Shown: positions 12,572 through 27,488, numbered from the stretch's first letter. The stretch: DNA of 64,000 nt from Lepas anatifera (GCA_034440635.1 JAOTON010001073.1:62001-126000); one strand, 5' to 3'. Translations and numbers: made by a program. The notes: generated from the letters alone by a model not told the origin.

Positions 12572-12950
12572 GGGCCTGTTCACATATGACTTCAGCCAAA
12601 TTTGAGGGTGTTCGGACCCGTCCTCAGGAAATAACTGACTCCCTCCCCTTCATCAGCAACCGTCAGAAATCGCTACATCCCTCCTCGATACCAAGAGCAA
12701 TCGCCATGAGCAGTCACGCAGAGACGCCGCAGAATTGCAATGCTCTGGCGGTACGGGCAGCTGGTAGCAGTGGACACTGGGTGCGACTACGAAACATTGA
12801 TGCACCCGCTCTTCAATTACACTGCGCCTGCGCAGTTCTCGCTCCATAAAACAATTACATGACAGCCCATGATTTGACCCCCAGTCACAAATTATCACAA
12901 ATTGCCAGACCCCTCTCCTTTAGTCGCTGATGTCATATGCGAACAGTCCC
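12572..12950. mobile_element. TIR element of about 380 bp
   Basis: The left end GGGCCTGTTCACATATGAC is matched at the right by an inverted copy, GGGACTGTTCGCATATGAC. Related sequence (CACATACGAGGTCAG and a TCAGCAAGCGTCAG block) lies at about 42,718-42,890. No clear target duplication and no coding capacity. Confidence 0.55.
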
Positions 12951-13810
12951 AGTTTGCGATGCGGGCGTCGCCCAGACCCGGCTTTCTATTCCTGCATGGA
13001 GAAGTGAACATCAATAAAGATATGCCACTTTCTTACCTTGCTCTGATTCCAACCTCATCTCTAAATCAGTTTAACTTTCGACGACAGCAGAACCACAATA
13101 CAACATTTTAGGCACAGGTGCGAGCCCAGGGTATTTAACTTCTAACCTTGTAATTGCATATTTTCTGCATCCAAACTAAGCCCGCCCAAGTCATTTACAA
13201 GCATGAGTCACATACGGAGTACAGGTTTTACTTCCGAAACCGAAATCCCGGCACCCAGACCCGAGACCGGTCCCATCGTCGGTATGAACTGGGTCCAAGC
13301 CCGCGCTTTGTCGGGGTAGCGTGTCGGATGACGATAGATTGCATTGCAGGCAGCCACATCAGCTCTGACTGCAGCTTTGCAGAACTTTACGATACGTACT
13401 AGTACGTCGAAGTTGGGTTCAAAAGCGCGGATAATTCAAATATCGATGCCTCGAATTCTAACGAAGCATTTCGTAACATGGATAGATTTCCCTCTTTGCC
13501 CTCATTCCATACACTCAATGAGTAGAATCTTCCATCCAGATCCATGCAAATATCGTCAGCCTTCTACAGGGCGGATACGTAGATCCAATAATTAATCTGA
13601 CGCTTTCGCTTCTTTTATCGTGTTCTGGTGACGAGAGCTGCTTCTGCCCTGTCGGATTCACGTTGGGCCCTCGGCGCTCCGTAACAAACAAGCCAAACAC
13701 AGAAACTGCAGCTCTGAACAGCTGCACCCCTGTCCACCGATCCTCTGCAGGTCAGCGGGGTCAGTTGCGCTGATGCGTCAGCATTCACGGGCTTAGAGAT
13801 AGAGAAGAGG
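12951..13810. other. No gene recognised
   Basis: No conserved exon or repeat boundary could be defined. The ORFs are short and on both strands. Confidence 0.35.
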
Positions 13811-14054
13811 GAGGGCATACCGTAAAACCATCGGTAAACGAGTTAATTTGTCCTAGACCTCACCATTTGGACAAAAAATAATGCATTAGGATCGGAATAC
13901 AGCCCCATCGGCCTCCCGCCACTACCATTTACCACAGAGCAGCCGGGGGCGGCCTTCAGGCTCGAAGGCGTAAGAGTAATTAATTATACAACAGTTACTC
14001 TATGTTTGTAAGCGTCCCCCAAATAATGAAACCAAGGCTTTACGGTATGCCCTC
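13811..14054. mobile_element. 240-bp MITE with GCATACCG ends, copy 1
   Basis: A perfect 16-bp terminal inverted repeat, GAGGGCATACCGTAAA, is present at both ends. A same-length relative lies at 26,450-26,688. No target duplication is obvious. Confidence 0.6.
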
Positions 14055-17000
14055 GCGACTGCTGGTTCGCATCCGACGGTGTCATAGTCCCTTTCACTGA
14101 ACTCCGGGACATAATTGACAGACAGGATCGTTTAGAAGTGGCGCTATACTGAAAGCAGAGGCGTTTTCACCTCTAAACACGTGTATAACGCCGAGGTACA
14201 ATCGTAACGTAGTCGAGATGTCTACACATTTGGTGCCTCGCATCTCAATCCGAACCCCTCTGCTCGGTGGTTATTAAGACCCGTTGGCTCAAGTTTGAGA
14301 TAAACATCTAATTAGCTTTGTTTAATGTTTTATGTATAATCATTGAGGTTTTTGGGCGCTTCAATAGCCAGTGACCCAAAATAGATTTTGTGCTAGGGTG
14401 TCGAGTGGAAAATTCAGCTCGGAATGTATGGCGAGTGAGTGGAAAATTCCCCAAAAATGTATGGCGGAGTAAAAATTTCAATTTGGGTACTCGGGTGGTA
14501 AACTCTCAGAGCCCTTGTTTGAACTGAGGGATGGATATTTCCTGTAATTTTCTCAAAGTAAATATTTTAAAATCGTCCCCAAACAGCATTGTTTGACCAT
14601 TACCATGTGAAAATTTTGGTTAAGCAGGTAAATCTGTACCAACTGAAACCCTCTGATGCAGTCTTCAATTTTTTTAGGAATTGGTGAATTTCCACAAATA
14701 AAAAGCTTTTTGGGGGCTTCTGAGACCAACCTTTGGGGGAAAGAACTCTGGGAGCCACCAAGACTAACATTTGTGGGAGGAAGATCAACTCTTGGGGGCT
14801 TCCCTAGACCAACTCTTGTGCCCCTCCTCTCCTCTCCCACACGACCAGCTCTAAAGGGCCCCTGAGACGAAATATCGGGGCCCCCTTAGACCAACTCTGC
14901 AGAGGGGCCTCCGAGATCGGCAGGTGGTAAAAAATGAAAAGGGATTTTTCATGCAATACCTAGTGGCAAAATTAATTATCTAAGCATACACTGTATAATT
15001 TTTCTGTCCGGGACAACGCCCCTCCTATACCTATACGTATAGTTATCGGAATTTTGAGGCCACTCCTGACCTCAATCACTGCACTCGCATACACCTATGC
15101 TGGGGCCCAGTAGAGCCCAGTAGAGGTTTACACCTAACTAACCCAAACGAAACTACAAACTTTCTATCTCGGCAATAAACTCTTCCAGACGCTTGCTAAA
15201 AGTTTCTTTTCTTTACCTGTCAATTCCCCTGCTTCTTTTCACATATATACTCACCTTCATATGAATATGCTGCTTTCTATCAATATCTTATCGAAGCTAC
15301 AGCCAGCCTCCTTTTTTTGTGTGTGTTGTTTCTTCCTTTCGTCTACAATCAGCCAGGCGCGGCGGGTTGCGACAACGTCAGAGCAACTACTAATTTCAAT
15401 TTCTGATCGCTTTCCGCTTGCCGGTCGCATGAGCAACATAATTTGCATTTCAAAAATTGCTCTAAATTAATTTTCTAAATCCTTATAGACTAGAAAATTA
15501 TACAACTAAAAGCACACCAAGAGGAAGACTAACAATGTTTTGTCAATAACGAATATGAAACCGGGCTTTCAAAAAGCCTAAGGATGCCGCTTTTATTTAC
15601 TAGATGTAAAGACGCCGATTTGGTAAGTCCACGCCGTAGACTAGCCATACAAAAAGTGCCGATGTTTGAAGGGTAACTGGATGCATTCTTGTTGCCCAAA
15701 AAATCATTTCATGAAAATTTAGAGTTTCAATGTATTCAAGTACCGGACACTTTCAGTTGAACTTAAATAGCAGCGTATTTATGCCTAGGGTGTCGTAGGG
15801 TGTCGTGAGTGGATTTGGGTGTCACAGGGCGTGGACGCAGCAATGAAGGGCTGATATTTGGATAAAATTTTTTTCGAAATGAATGGTCAATTTTCTACCT
15901 TACAATGTCAACAAAATATGCTGCTTAGCATACAAATTTCAAGATAATTGCTTTTAACAACAAGATAACCAAAAATAGTGTTTCACTATTCTCGGTACCA
16001 GAAATACAAAAACAACTTTTCAAGGACGTAAGCCTAGAAGTCATGTGCACAGATAAACTGCTTTCCAGAAATGTATCTTTCAAAGCGGTCAGCTCATATT
16101 TTTGGCAACACAAGGCTAGGGTGTCTAATTTTCCACTCACCAGTTTTGTGAGTGGTGGAATTTAGTGGCGGTGTTCACCCATTGGAACTTTCTCCGGTGG
16201 GGCGGGGCACTGAACGTCTTGCCGGCCAGAATTTCGATTCAGTTGTTCCACTGAAATCGGTGGATATAAGGATGCCAGTTATAATTGACTAGAAAAATAG
16301 AAATCGCCAGATTTTCTTGCAGAAAAGCCGAGAAGCGCATGAGAGCCGAGTTAATTTGGCAATCTCTTTGTCGATTCTGCTGCCTTTTTCCAGTGGACGT
16401 TGGTGAGAAGATAATGGAACTGGCATTTGTAGTAAGTATTGCTGAGTAAAATTAAATAGTAGTAAGTATTGTTGGAAGTGAGGGGAAAATTCAGCAAAAA
16501 TATATAAAAGTGAGTGGAAAATTCTGCTTGACTGGGTGTCGTTCTGCCCCAGCACCCCATTTTGGGACACTGTCAATAGCTACTGACAGCTTTGGAGAAG
16601 CAGGTAACGCATCTGAGTGTCAAAGTCACGTCATCGGAGCATATTACCCCTTGGAGCATATTACCCCTTGGATAGATTTCGGCGCTTGAGCTTCATCATG
16701 ATGGAAAATAGAAGGCTCGCGATCAAAGATTCGTCTCGCTTCCTGTTGTGGGTTTGTGCCCTCCGTGTTACAAGTGAGTCAAAGTACGTCAATTGAATAT
16801 TTACTCATCTAAACGCCAGCTAGCTAAGGATACTAATACTAGCAAGTTAACGACCTCACAGCGCGTTTGAGGCCCAAAGCTCTGATTGGCAGCACACTCA
16901 AGCTAGCCCACACCGTAATTCTGTAGATGCTATCCTATGGAGAGGGTGCCCTGAGTTCTACGCACACATGACATCAGAATACGGCCCTCGACCCGGCCTG

Positions 17001-20000
17001 TTGGCCGATTCATGTCAACTTGGCATGGATAGTTTTGCCCCGGTCCAGCAGCTACAGAATCTCTCTTCTCCCTAAAGTTCTGCAGATGCTGGACCAGGAC
17101 AAAATTATCCATGATGAGTTGATATGAATCGGCCACAGGCCAGGTTAAGGACCGTCTTGATTTCATGCGTGCATAGGACTTGGGGCACACAACTTACGTA
17201 CACCAGTTTGCTATATGACCTCGCGAGTCATAATTCTCCCCCATAAGCTCAAATAATCAATCAATACGTACACCGGTCCGGCATTCTGGTCTCTATCTGG
17301 GCGTGTCCACGACCGGCGCAGCACAAGCGTAGCCGGGCTGGCACAATCTGGCGTGCACACTAGGACTAGAATACCGCCTGTTTACGCAGATTGCACGTCC
17401 ACCAGATCTCTGAATGGGAAATCAGGGCAAATGTGCGCATTCATCCATACGCGTGACACCAGTGTACGACCCGAAGTGATCGGCCATACGACTCCCAGCT
17501 GCGACCGCCGGGCAGGCCGAACTGGAAAATCGGATAGCCTTATCGAATGTTACCGCGACAAATCTGCAATCAGAGTTTTATTGTAGCGAGGGGCAGCGCC
17601 GCTAACGTATAGCATCACACCACCACCTCAAGTGCTCCCGGGACGAGCACACCGGCTCTTCAATAACATCGCTGCGACATTTGTATCGCATCCATCCCGT
17701 CAACTCTCGGCTGCACGCGGGCAGGCCGATCTCAGAATAAACGATTGGCGAGTCGCGAATCGGCAGCATGTCCGACTCCTCGAAAAACGGAGGGTGAAAC
17801 GGATCCAGATACGCTCCTGGCAGAGAGTGTGACGTCTCACGGCGCCCGGAGACACTCTCGGTGTGCATCCGCAAGCCTGACGAGTTCCGACTTCACGGCG
17901 GTCGGCGCGGAGAGCAGGAAAGAAGTGGCTCATCGCGACCTGATCGGTGCTGTGTTTTGAAACCATTCTGCTGTGGACACTGGCAGTAGCCTACTGCAGA
18001 ACAAATGCCTGAAAAAAGAGGTATGTTCCCGCCGCCGCAAACCTCCTGATCTTAAAGTTTACCCTGTCGTTACACATCAAATACGGTGGAGTTAACTTTT
18101 AACTTGTTTGCTAATAACAGCTGCCTATGCACGGTCTAAGAATGCACTGTAAAAAACCGTAGGGTTGTCCAGGTGTTCCGTGGTTTTTGAAGCAGTAGGG
18201 AAGGTGTCCACAGTCGGTGCCTGTTCAAACGCCGCAACATGCGTTGTCACCCCCCCCAGTCTTTTACGCAGCTGGGGCGGGCCGATTTATAATTCGAAAG
18301 CACGATTGTTAAAAAGTTCTTGCCTGCTGTGTGCGCATACCGGTTTGCGATAATACCCACATTTGTGCTCCCCCGTCAATTTTTGTAGTCGACCATGCAG
18401 GTGTGCTGCTTATGATATTTAGAAACTATTGTTCGTTTCCGTCATCTTGGGTGCAAGGGCACATGTCTAGGTAATAACAATGGGCCTGTTTTTTAAACAC
18501 AATTCATGATTGCCGTGACAATTCACCCAGTCATGGTAATCAGTAAACATATAAAGCTTGTGCCCCCTGTATACGTCCACGCTGTGTCGGTTTTATCCAT
18601 GTATAGCTTCTGGGCTATAGCTTATCCCTGTAGTGGACCACATTTGAGGCGAGGTATCCTTTGTAGTTTTCGGTAGCCCTCCTGAATTCTTCGGCTGTGT
18701 CCTTAACACGGAACCGAGAGAACACTTTTACATTCCATTTCCATGTAGGAAGACGTTCGACCTCCGGTTTGCGTTGGTCACCTGCCTCGGTGCGTCCATT
18801 AGTTGGGTGCGCCCATCAGGTGGATTCGCCTGCAGCGCGACCCGGCCCGAAGACCGCGGACAGTGATCACCACTGCTTTAGTATGGCTGTGACTGCGTAA
18901 ACACTCTTAGGCTACTCTTGTCCTTACAAAACTGTAAGACATTTTTAAGAGGCTTCAGGAGCTGGCAGGACCGTAGGCATTACAGCCAAACATTACCGAA
19001 GAAGTGTGCGTGACCCGTTGGTTTTGGTAGCATCTAGTTGAGACCATTCCGCTGTATGCGGCATCAGGTTAAGACTGTGCGACACCAAATCCTTTTGTCG
19101 GCGTTGATCTTCCACCAGTGACGATGTCCTCATCTAGAAGTCCTTTTGCTCTTACTTAAATGTTCCACACCACGACAATCTTTGTCATTGTTCCTTCCTC
19201 TTTGCCCAAGTTTCCCTAGTTCTTGAGCTCCTCCTGGCTGCCTTTGATCGATAGGACCGAAGCACCTTTCTCTCACAGACGCTGTAGTACTCGGGAATCC
19301 TGTGCTTCCTCCTCTCTTCAGGTTGTAGTTTGCGAATCCAGCGACGGATCTTGGATTTTACAGAGCCTTAGGGGTGGCAGGGGGCAATATACAACCTGGC
19401 GGAGCTCTTAGGGAATAACGGGAGGCACGCTCCCGGTACGAAATTTCGACATTTTTATTTGGCTATGCGTTTATTTAACTACTAGCCGGGAGTGAAACAT
19501 CCAGGAATTTGCTTAAGGGACGCCACTGTCCTAAGAGGAACAACCGTTCAGTGTAAGGGGGGGCAGCGGTGGAAAGTTTAGGGACGATCAGCAACAGACG
19601 GCAGCCCACGAAAGGGAACACGGTATTTTAAAAACAGCGCCCTCGTGCAGCTACATTTTGGAAATACACCATTTAGGCACTTCTATCTCGCAGTTTCAGA
19701 AGTTCACGGGCGTATTTCTGCCTATATCGGGTGCAAACATGGACAGGACACCTCACAAGACTCGAGGGACCGTCCATAAGTTATGTAACGCATATTTTGT
19801 ATTATTGATCCTCAGACCCATTAAACGATCTTTGAAGTCCATTTACTCGACAACACAGCGGCTGACTACTACTTACATCATTTATGTAGGGTACTTTATG
19901 GATGGCGTTGTGCGGGTAGGCCTGCTCTATGTTCGTCTGCGTGGGACCGCTCCCTTCGCAATGGTCCGCCCACGCCGATTCAGCGGCATTTCCTTAAGAA

Positions 20001-21542
20001 AACCTCCAGAAATCCTAACCAAATTCTATTTGGTCGATTCCAGTACCGACCCTCGCCATCGCACTCCGTCCCAAGCGACGCCCGCCTGGTTGCCATTGGA
20101 ACACGTTTTATGACGGCTGCGCGTAATGCAATTGTTTGCGGAAGCGTGAACTTCTCTCAACCAGTCCCCTGGATTAACAAGTGGCAACAATCGTAGTGGA
20201 AAATTGAAATTGGTTTCAATACATGGAAACTTGAAGGTTTCCATCGTTTGACTGAAGGACTGAAGGTTTCAGCCTGTGTGGCTGAACTTTCAGCAACAAT
20301 CTATTATGACCAGGACAAGGAAAATGCTGTAGACAAACGCAACACACTAATCATGTTTGGGGCTTATCAACCGACCCACTGCCAGGGTTACCTGCATGGA
20401 AACTAAACACATTTTGTTAGAATTAATTTATGCTCTCGCGTTCGGCCTAACCTTCGTCTCCGTGCGGACAATGAATAGGGCATAAGGAAGTCTTAGTCTT
20501 GTAGACAACATGGAATTCATCCACACCCCGTATCCCAATTTGCCGAGCAGGCCATTTTAATGATGGTTCTAGCTTTGAGCCCCAAAACCCACTTTAAGAG
20601 CGAAAAGTAGAACATTTTGAACATTAAGAATGCAACCTGATTGAAAACATCCGACTTAGGATTCAAAATCACCACAATCAACGCATTCATGTGTGCATAT
20701 TCACATACCAGACACATTTTGATGACACTTGTTTATCTCCGCTCACGCTGAGCTGCGTTCCCTCTTCCCCGGATCTGACCTTTCTGGTGCAAATTCTGGC
20801 TACAGCCCTGCCCGGGGAGGTTAAAAACCCGAGAAAAATTGTTCTCCTGCCAATACGCCGCGCGTTGATCGTTTGAAGTCAAAGTTGAGCCTGAAGTCAT
20901 ACAATGGCCGGAGTTAACAGTATTATGCTTGCTTGGCACTTCGAACAGGGGCGATTCCATTAAAAACTTCAGACGGTATGTACAGAAGGGGTTACTGCCA
21001 CCTGAGACGATAGCTATTATGCCTTTTCAAATTCGGCACAATCCAGTGCATAAACTGAGGGAATATCTCATAACGAAAAAAATCTGACAAAATAACAGCA
21101 CCCCTAGTTGCAAGGGCATATCAGCTGCAAATGGTGTTAGTGTCCATCTCTTGCTCACTACGTGTCGGAAGGGGAGGGGCTAGCTAGGGGCCCTGGCCCC
21201 AATTTTTCATCCATTGAAAAATAATGGAAACATTCTGTTCAGTACGTGGGAAAGGTAGCAAGTACCCAAATCTGCCACGTTTCTGGTTCTACGGGGAGGA
21301 GGGTTTTTAGTCGGGAAGAGGTCGACTAGTAACTGGCCCACTCACTGTCGTCGGCGGCGAGATGCTTATGGCTATGTTCCCTAAAGGAAGCTGACAGGAA
21401 AGCTACACTTTGCCCAGCAATGTCATTTACACCGAACGAACACAGCATTCCGTTTGAGCTAGAATATCGTATTGTTACTAAAATGTGAAAGGAAATCAAT
21501 CAACTTCTTGTAATGAACTCAGGAACAGTAAACTAAGTAACA
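14055..21542. other. Long gene-free stretch with degenerate repeats
   Basis: 14,690-14,900 is a degenerate tandem of GGGGCTTCnnnAGACCAAC-like units. The phrase CTAGGGTGTC plus (G)AGTGGAAAATTC recurs near 14,395, 15,785, 16,115 and 16,510 in both orientations, so a partly destroyed repeat spans this part. 17.3-18.9 kb is GC-richer but yields only overlapping, domain-free ORFs. No exon could be supported. Confidence 0.4.
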
Positions 21543-21938
21543 AGTTTATCTATCCAGATTTACTGAAAACTAGCCCTTTCTATTTTTCACCGTAGACTTA
21601 TAATGGGGTAACAAAAAAAAGACTCCACCCTAGGTCAACAATATCAAAATTCCGAGATAACAGACTTGTAGAACCTTATGACATCATATAAGGTTTCAAA
21701 CTGATCGGTTGGCTGTGTTCCTTAGGCGCCGCTTCAAACTCCTAATTTTAGGTTTTGAAGTCGGGTCGCTTGACCTTGGATAGCTCATTGACCTGACATG
21801 ACCTAAAAATTTGGTCAGATGCGTAAAACTTATCAGGGATAGGGTACTGTAAGCTTCGTTGTTCTGCGTATCTACATGTTTGCGTTATCTGGGGAAAACC
21901 AGGAGGGGGTGCGAATTCCCCCCCAGCGGGGCACGTGT
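21543..21938. mobile_element. TTAA element family C fragment, copy 2
   Basis: Matches about 4,567-4,970 of family C: TTTACTGAAAA, then TAGCCCTTTCTATTTTTCACC, then the terminal GGAGGGGG hairpin and CCCCAGCGGGGC. The left part and both TTAA copies are missing. Confidence 0.72.
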
Positions 21939-24900
21939 CAGGAAATATGCAAGGGTTTGTTTTGTGTGCGATAAGTAATACCCTCGGTGCATACCAGAAG
22001 TGCCACGATACAAATACAGAATAGTTAAGATTAAAGGCACTAACTTTGCAAGCAGAAGATGGATCTAACACCAAAAGTGGCCTCGGCTGTAATGCTCAGA
22101 TCAGTGTGCTTCAGAAATGATATCACTTAAAATAACACCTGATCAGAACAGTTCAACTGTAGAGCCGTAAGACGAATCTTACTCCGTTTGCACCACCCGC
22201 ACCAGAGATGCCAGACCTTTCCTACAAATACTATGTTTTCTGACATCTTGCATAATATTCGAAACCCTTGAAAATCTATGGATTTCTACACAGTCGGCTC
22301 CAGAATTTCCGACGGTAAGGAGCACTTCAGTCATGGGACAGGGCACCATTTGGGCCCTTTGCGTCTGCGGGAAATCACCAAAGCATCATGTGTGATCTGT
22401 CAGAGGGGCGCGAAATCGAATCTCACTGGGGGGGTGGCGCCACTGCTGGAGGCGAAGCGATGCCCAGGCGCCACCCTGGGGGAAGGGCGAGAAGCGATGC
22501 TTCAGACAGTTTGTTTGGTAATGTGGCTTAATTCCCCAGATCCGTTCGTGTTATCTATGAACGCACTTGAAGGTCGCACCGACGCCAGTGGTGCAAAAAC
22601 TTTGTGTTCGCAATTATTACCGTGCATTCCACTTTTAGCATGTGCTCAAAAGTAGAACTTGACGTAGGGGCGCAAACCCTAGGCAGATAGGTAGCTTAGT
22701 CGGAAGCAGTATTCACCTGACGTCAAATCACCCATCTCGCAGGTCTCCAGTCCTTTCATTCGATTGCCCCGTACTTTTTACTCTTTTTTATGTCATGTCC
22801 AAGTGGAGTGTCCTCGTAAGCGTGGGGAGATTCTACAAGGTGCTCGGGACATACTCGACACTGACACAAATAAAGAACATGTCCGATACACCGGCCAAAG
22901 CCTAGTGTAATACAAATTCAAAATATAGCCGACAGCTTTTTCTGCAATCTCCAGGTCAAAGACACCACCAGCCTCCGCAACTGCCTCACGGTGGCTCCTG
23001 AGCCTGTCGCTGTCGTCCTTCCCGACGTCGATGGAGAGGCTGCCGCCTTGCCCTGCTGCCGAGCTCTACCTTAGAGTTGCAGGCAGTGAGGTTGCTGTCT
23101 TTTCTCACCGCGCTGCAAATATCATAGTCCATTGGGTTGCAGTCTAGTGAGATAAGATACCATATGTTCACACTGGTGAAGTCGAAGGATCTCCAACAGC
23201 CAGTCTTTGCTATTCACGGGAGTGCGGCACAGCAATCTCCTCGTGGCGATTCGCATGGCCATCTTCCTGCAAAATGCTTACTGCCCATTCCAGAAAATCC
23301 AAAATTGTCTGGAGCTTTTAATGAGTTGCGACCAGTGACGCATACAAGGGGGCGGGGCTAGGGGGCTCAATCCCCTAAATGTCCCAAGGTCTATGTCTAT
23401 AGTCAATGCACAGCGGGGGGCTGCTCCGAGGCAATGGCGAGGGAGGTTCGAGCCCCCTCTACCCCTCCCCAAATGAAGTCCTGGATCCGCCACTGACTAG
23501 CCCATTTGGATAATAGCAGCTGGCTGGCTCTTCGTCTCCCACTTCATCATCATAATTGGGGTTTTCGGGCGCACAAATAGCTTTTGTCATATGGTACCCA
23601 TCTTCAGCCATCATCTTCGTCGTCCTCTTCGCCACAGCTTTCACATCCCTTCCACATGTTTTCTTCTTCCTTCACGGAACGTTGGCCGTGGCGGCCACAT
23701 TCGGACTCCGGTCCGCCAAACTCCCATCTGACAGTCTTTGACCGTTTTCAAAGCGACGAGACTAGGACAGATTTGGTCAACCAGCCGCATGATGCCCAAG
23801 ACAACAGATGGGTGTCTGCAGCTCACGCGAGGTTCCATACGTCACAAAGACCAGGTTCCCTAACTGTCATGTTTTTTGTTTTTTTCTGCAAGAGGCTCAC
23901 ACATGTCGTTCATTGCCTACTCAGGAACACCGGGGAGGCCACATGCAGCAGGTTCCAGAACTGCGTAGCGGCAGCGATCGATACTGGTCGTGACTTCGTC
24001 GAGAGATAGAAACTGTCAGCTACGTGGGGGAATTTTCGATTTCATATCCCAGATGTTTTTATTTTCTTGTGTCGAATATATCCCAAAGATGATCTAAAAT
24101 AAACGGAAATAGTAAGCTTTCAATCCGTTACATGTTTCGCTAATCATCCCCATTTTGGCCACGTCACAGGCAGGCCTTATCTGCTTCGACTGGTAATGTA
24201 GTAGAAGCGGCTGCGGTCATCCAAATACGCAACTAAGAAGCAGAGTTGCCTGTCCTCCACCGCCTCCTACCTAAACGGCAGTAGATTGGACAGTCTCTCC
24301 TCACCTCCACTGGGATTTACACTGAACAACCAGCCCCATCATTTACTAGAAAGCACGTTTTTGGACAGACCCATCAGTCCGTTCGCACACCCAGAGGGAA
24401 ACCCTCCCCTTGAGAAGTTTTACTTCTTTCGAAACCCCACCTTCGGTAAACAACACACTGCCCCGATGCCACGACAACCGGGACTAGCTCCACACGGGAG
24501 GGTTTTAACGTCTGTGGCTGTCTTGGGACGTTTCCCCGGACCGCAAAATCGGCAGAGCCCCGCCATGCGGCACGGAGGAGAATTTGACAGGTCCCTAGCG
24601 TGGGGCGGAGTGTATCACAGACTGGATATCGAATATCCAAAACAATTGCCGTCTTTAATTTCTCCGCAAGTTCCAGAAGTTGCAGAAAACATATTTTAAA
24701 TATCACGATTTTCGTACGGGTTGGCTGGAATATCTTGGGGCAAAGCCGGACATGGTCCAGATTGCCTCTGAATTTTCTTATCCACGATCAACTCTATTGA
24801 GCAGTCACGAGGGGCAGGGAAGGTGCCCACCGCAATTTGTTGTGAACACTGTAGTTTCTGCACGTCTGTGTATGTTGAAATTTTTGTGATGCACAATAAT

Positions 24901-25417
24901 GAAAATAACAAATTCGCATTGCATTATAATTATAGTGAACTTCCTGGAACATTCTTCATTTTTTTCATTAGCCACAAGATGCTCTGGAAAATGAAAAAAA
25001 TCCGACACCTCCGATAGTATTATTTTCTAAATGATGGGAGGCCGGAGGGCTTGAGAAAGCTTCCTTTACATAAGATTGCTACCGAAAAAAATAAGAACAA
25101 ACTAAAACGTGAACAGCCAATTCGACATCACGAATTACTGCACAAGCCACCGCAGGATGAACAAGGCCCGTTTGGAAATGCTCCAGTGTGCAAGTCTAGT
25201 TGACGCGGATGCTGAGCGCCCAGGACGCTAAACCGAGGTCCAAGGAGGAAAAAACCTCAACCGCATGCGTATTGTTCGAGGATACGTCACGGTTTAAAGC
25301 ATTTGGCGAAGCCAAAGCGATCATTGTAGCATCGTGGGTGAACCGTTGCCTCTCCTGATAGCAAGGGGAGGACGATTGCTGGCGCGTTCGTGGCGCGCGA
25401 TCGTAGTTCCCGTACGT
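21939..25417. other. No gene recognised
   Basis: 23,328-23,496 begins CAGTGACGCA and ends GGATCCGCCACTG, the end sequence of the hAT-like MITEs, so a diverged MITE is likely. The acidic minus-strand reading near 23,500-23,640 and the plus-strand ORFs at 23.6-24.7 kb have no recognisable domains. Confidence 0.4.
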
Positions 25418-25791
25418 TTAAAGGGAATGTGACACTGCGTGGGATTTGAATAAAGCTATTACCGCGTAGAGCATACCGCAAAAACCCTGGTTTCATAATT
25501 CATTTATATCAGAGCCCAAAGTTTACGGAGCAACAACAGATTACGACATACTACTTAAGCCCATGGATAATAAACCCCGCCCTCCTATGGTCTGAACGTC
25601 TTCCGGCAGCGATCCGGAAATGGCGGGAACCCGCGTAGGACCGGGGCTGGCCCCATTCTGCTCTAAGCAAACGCTTTTCTACAACAACCGTTGCGTTCTG
25701 GGACAAATGAAAAATGGAACCGAGGGTTTTCTGTAGGCTTCTTCACATAGCTAAGTTCCAATACCATCGTCAAGGTGTCACATTCCCTTAA
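25418..25791. mobile_element. TTAA-flanked MITE, family F copy 3
   Basis: TTAA at 25,418-25,421 and 25,788-25,791. The ends are AGGGAATGTGACAC and its inverse. The interior differs from the other copies and includes a GCATACCGCAAAAACC block like the 240-bp MITE family. Confidence 0.7.
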
Positions 25792-26449
25792 ACATGGGTT
25801 GAGCGCTTGGAAGTCCGTCAATCGCATGCCAAAGCCTGATCACTAGGCTTCGGCAACAAGGGCTAAATCCACACCGGTTGGTGGGGTGAAGTTTGGTTTC
25901 AATTTCGAACCAAGGCACCACAAATTTTAGCCACCCAGTCCACACAAGTGAAGTGTGAAAGCTGAGCTCGCACTCCCAGTATGGAGGGTCTCGCAACTTC
26001 AAGGGCTGTCTATTGCAGAAAAATTTAAACATTTTATGGCTGCGCCTCCAAACATTCTTCGGAGAGACAACCAGTATCGACAAATATCGTCACAGCATAC
26101 CCGGCTCGGTATGTCTCATGCCCTCCGTGCTATTAACAATTGTGGGTACCTACTTACAAAACGCCCGACGAGGGACCACCTCATGAACGTCTGTCCCAAA
26201 CCAGCGGTTTGGACGAGGGCTCCGTCTGGATCCGTAATTTGCCTTCTCACATATTACTGGCCAAAATCGACCCACACGGTTAAAAATAGGCCACTTATGG
26301 CCATGGTCAAATGGGCTAACTTCCCGAGCGATCAGCTCTACAAAAGCACAAGTACTTAGAAGGAGTATTCTGGTGGGTTCGTTATCTAGAGCCCAAATTC
26401 CGTGGATGTTTGCGGAATATGTTGGTCTCATGGCGTTTGTCATTCGGGA

Positions 26450-26688
26450 AAGCATACCGAAAAATCCATGGTTTCATATTTAGTTTCTTTCATAACGCAT
26501 GCGTTTACCCATGCGCCTACTTTTTCAGCGAACGGTTTCTAATGCCTGCTGTCTATCGGCTGGCGACGTCCGTTCGACAACGCTGGGGAACCGGACAGGA
26601 CCTGGATTCCGTTTTAAACGATATTTCACCCCACACACAACGTTCTAGGACCAATACAATGTCAAATTGATGGTTTTTCGGTATGCTT
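26450..26688. mobile_element. 240-bp MITE with GCATACCG ends, copy 2
   Basis: AAGCATACCGAAAAA at the left is matched by an inverted copy at the right (TTTTTCGGTATGCTT). The length is close to that of the copy at 13,811-14,054. Confidence 0.6.
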
Positions 26689-27446
26689 GATCACATGACC
26701 TTATGTTAAAAACTTATCGGTTGAAGCAAAGCAATAAAAACACAACGCCCAATCCTTTGCGCTGAAATCTCACCCCAAATAAGGGTGCAATCAAGTTTTA
26801 AATTACCACAGATAAATTCCAACAACCAACATCCAAGCGAAGAGTTGGCAAATCATCTCACTTTTTCATAACCGTTTACAAACACCGCCCTGACTGCTCT
26901 CCTGGTGGATCGTTGGGCTCCAACCCGAAACTAAAAACCCATACAGCAACAATGCAAGGACGGATGTTTGAGCTAAATAACTGCCCTCACATGATCTCCA
27001 GTGCTTAATATTTACCCGGCGTAGGTGGGCTGCGAACAGGTAGACGAGTGACCTGTCGCCCCGGAGCTTTACAGGTCGTTAAAAATTGGCTTTCAAATCT
27101 ACCCATCGTCACAAAATGACTCAATCGGATCGTGGGGTCAGGATCTTACATACAAATCCCATCGGATTTCACTGATACTCCGATCTCATAAAACTTCGAT
27201 CTCATAAACCTAATTTGCAATAGCTTGAACAAAATAAAGGAGTGGGACCGAAATCAGACCGGCAGAAAGAACTAATACCTATTTCACTTGCTCCGTAGAG
27301 ACACTAAACGTAATCGGACTGTAATCAGAGTCTCAAGCCATCGCCTTGTAATAATTAGCAACAAATCTACAGTATTATTTAATGTATTCTACCCACGAAA
27401 CCTCCACAAAGCAGGACGATAGGAGAACATGATATGTCAGGTAAGG

Positions 27447-27488
<42 letters not shown>

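Noticed and set aside
16930..17190. 86-codon minus-strand frame with protein-like composition
   Set aside because: No family resemblance and no clear acceptor or donor at its borders.
22278..22655. 125-codon plus-strand frame
   Set aside because: No domain, splice sites or codon pattern to separate it from chance; not reported as a gene.
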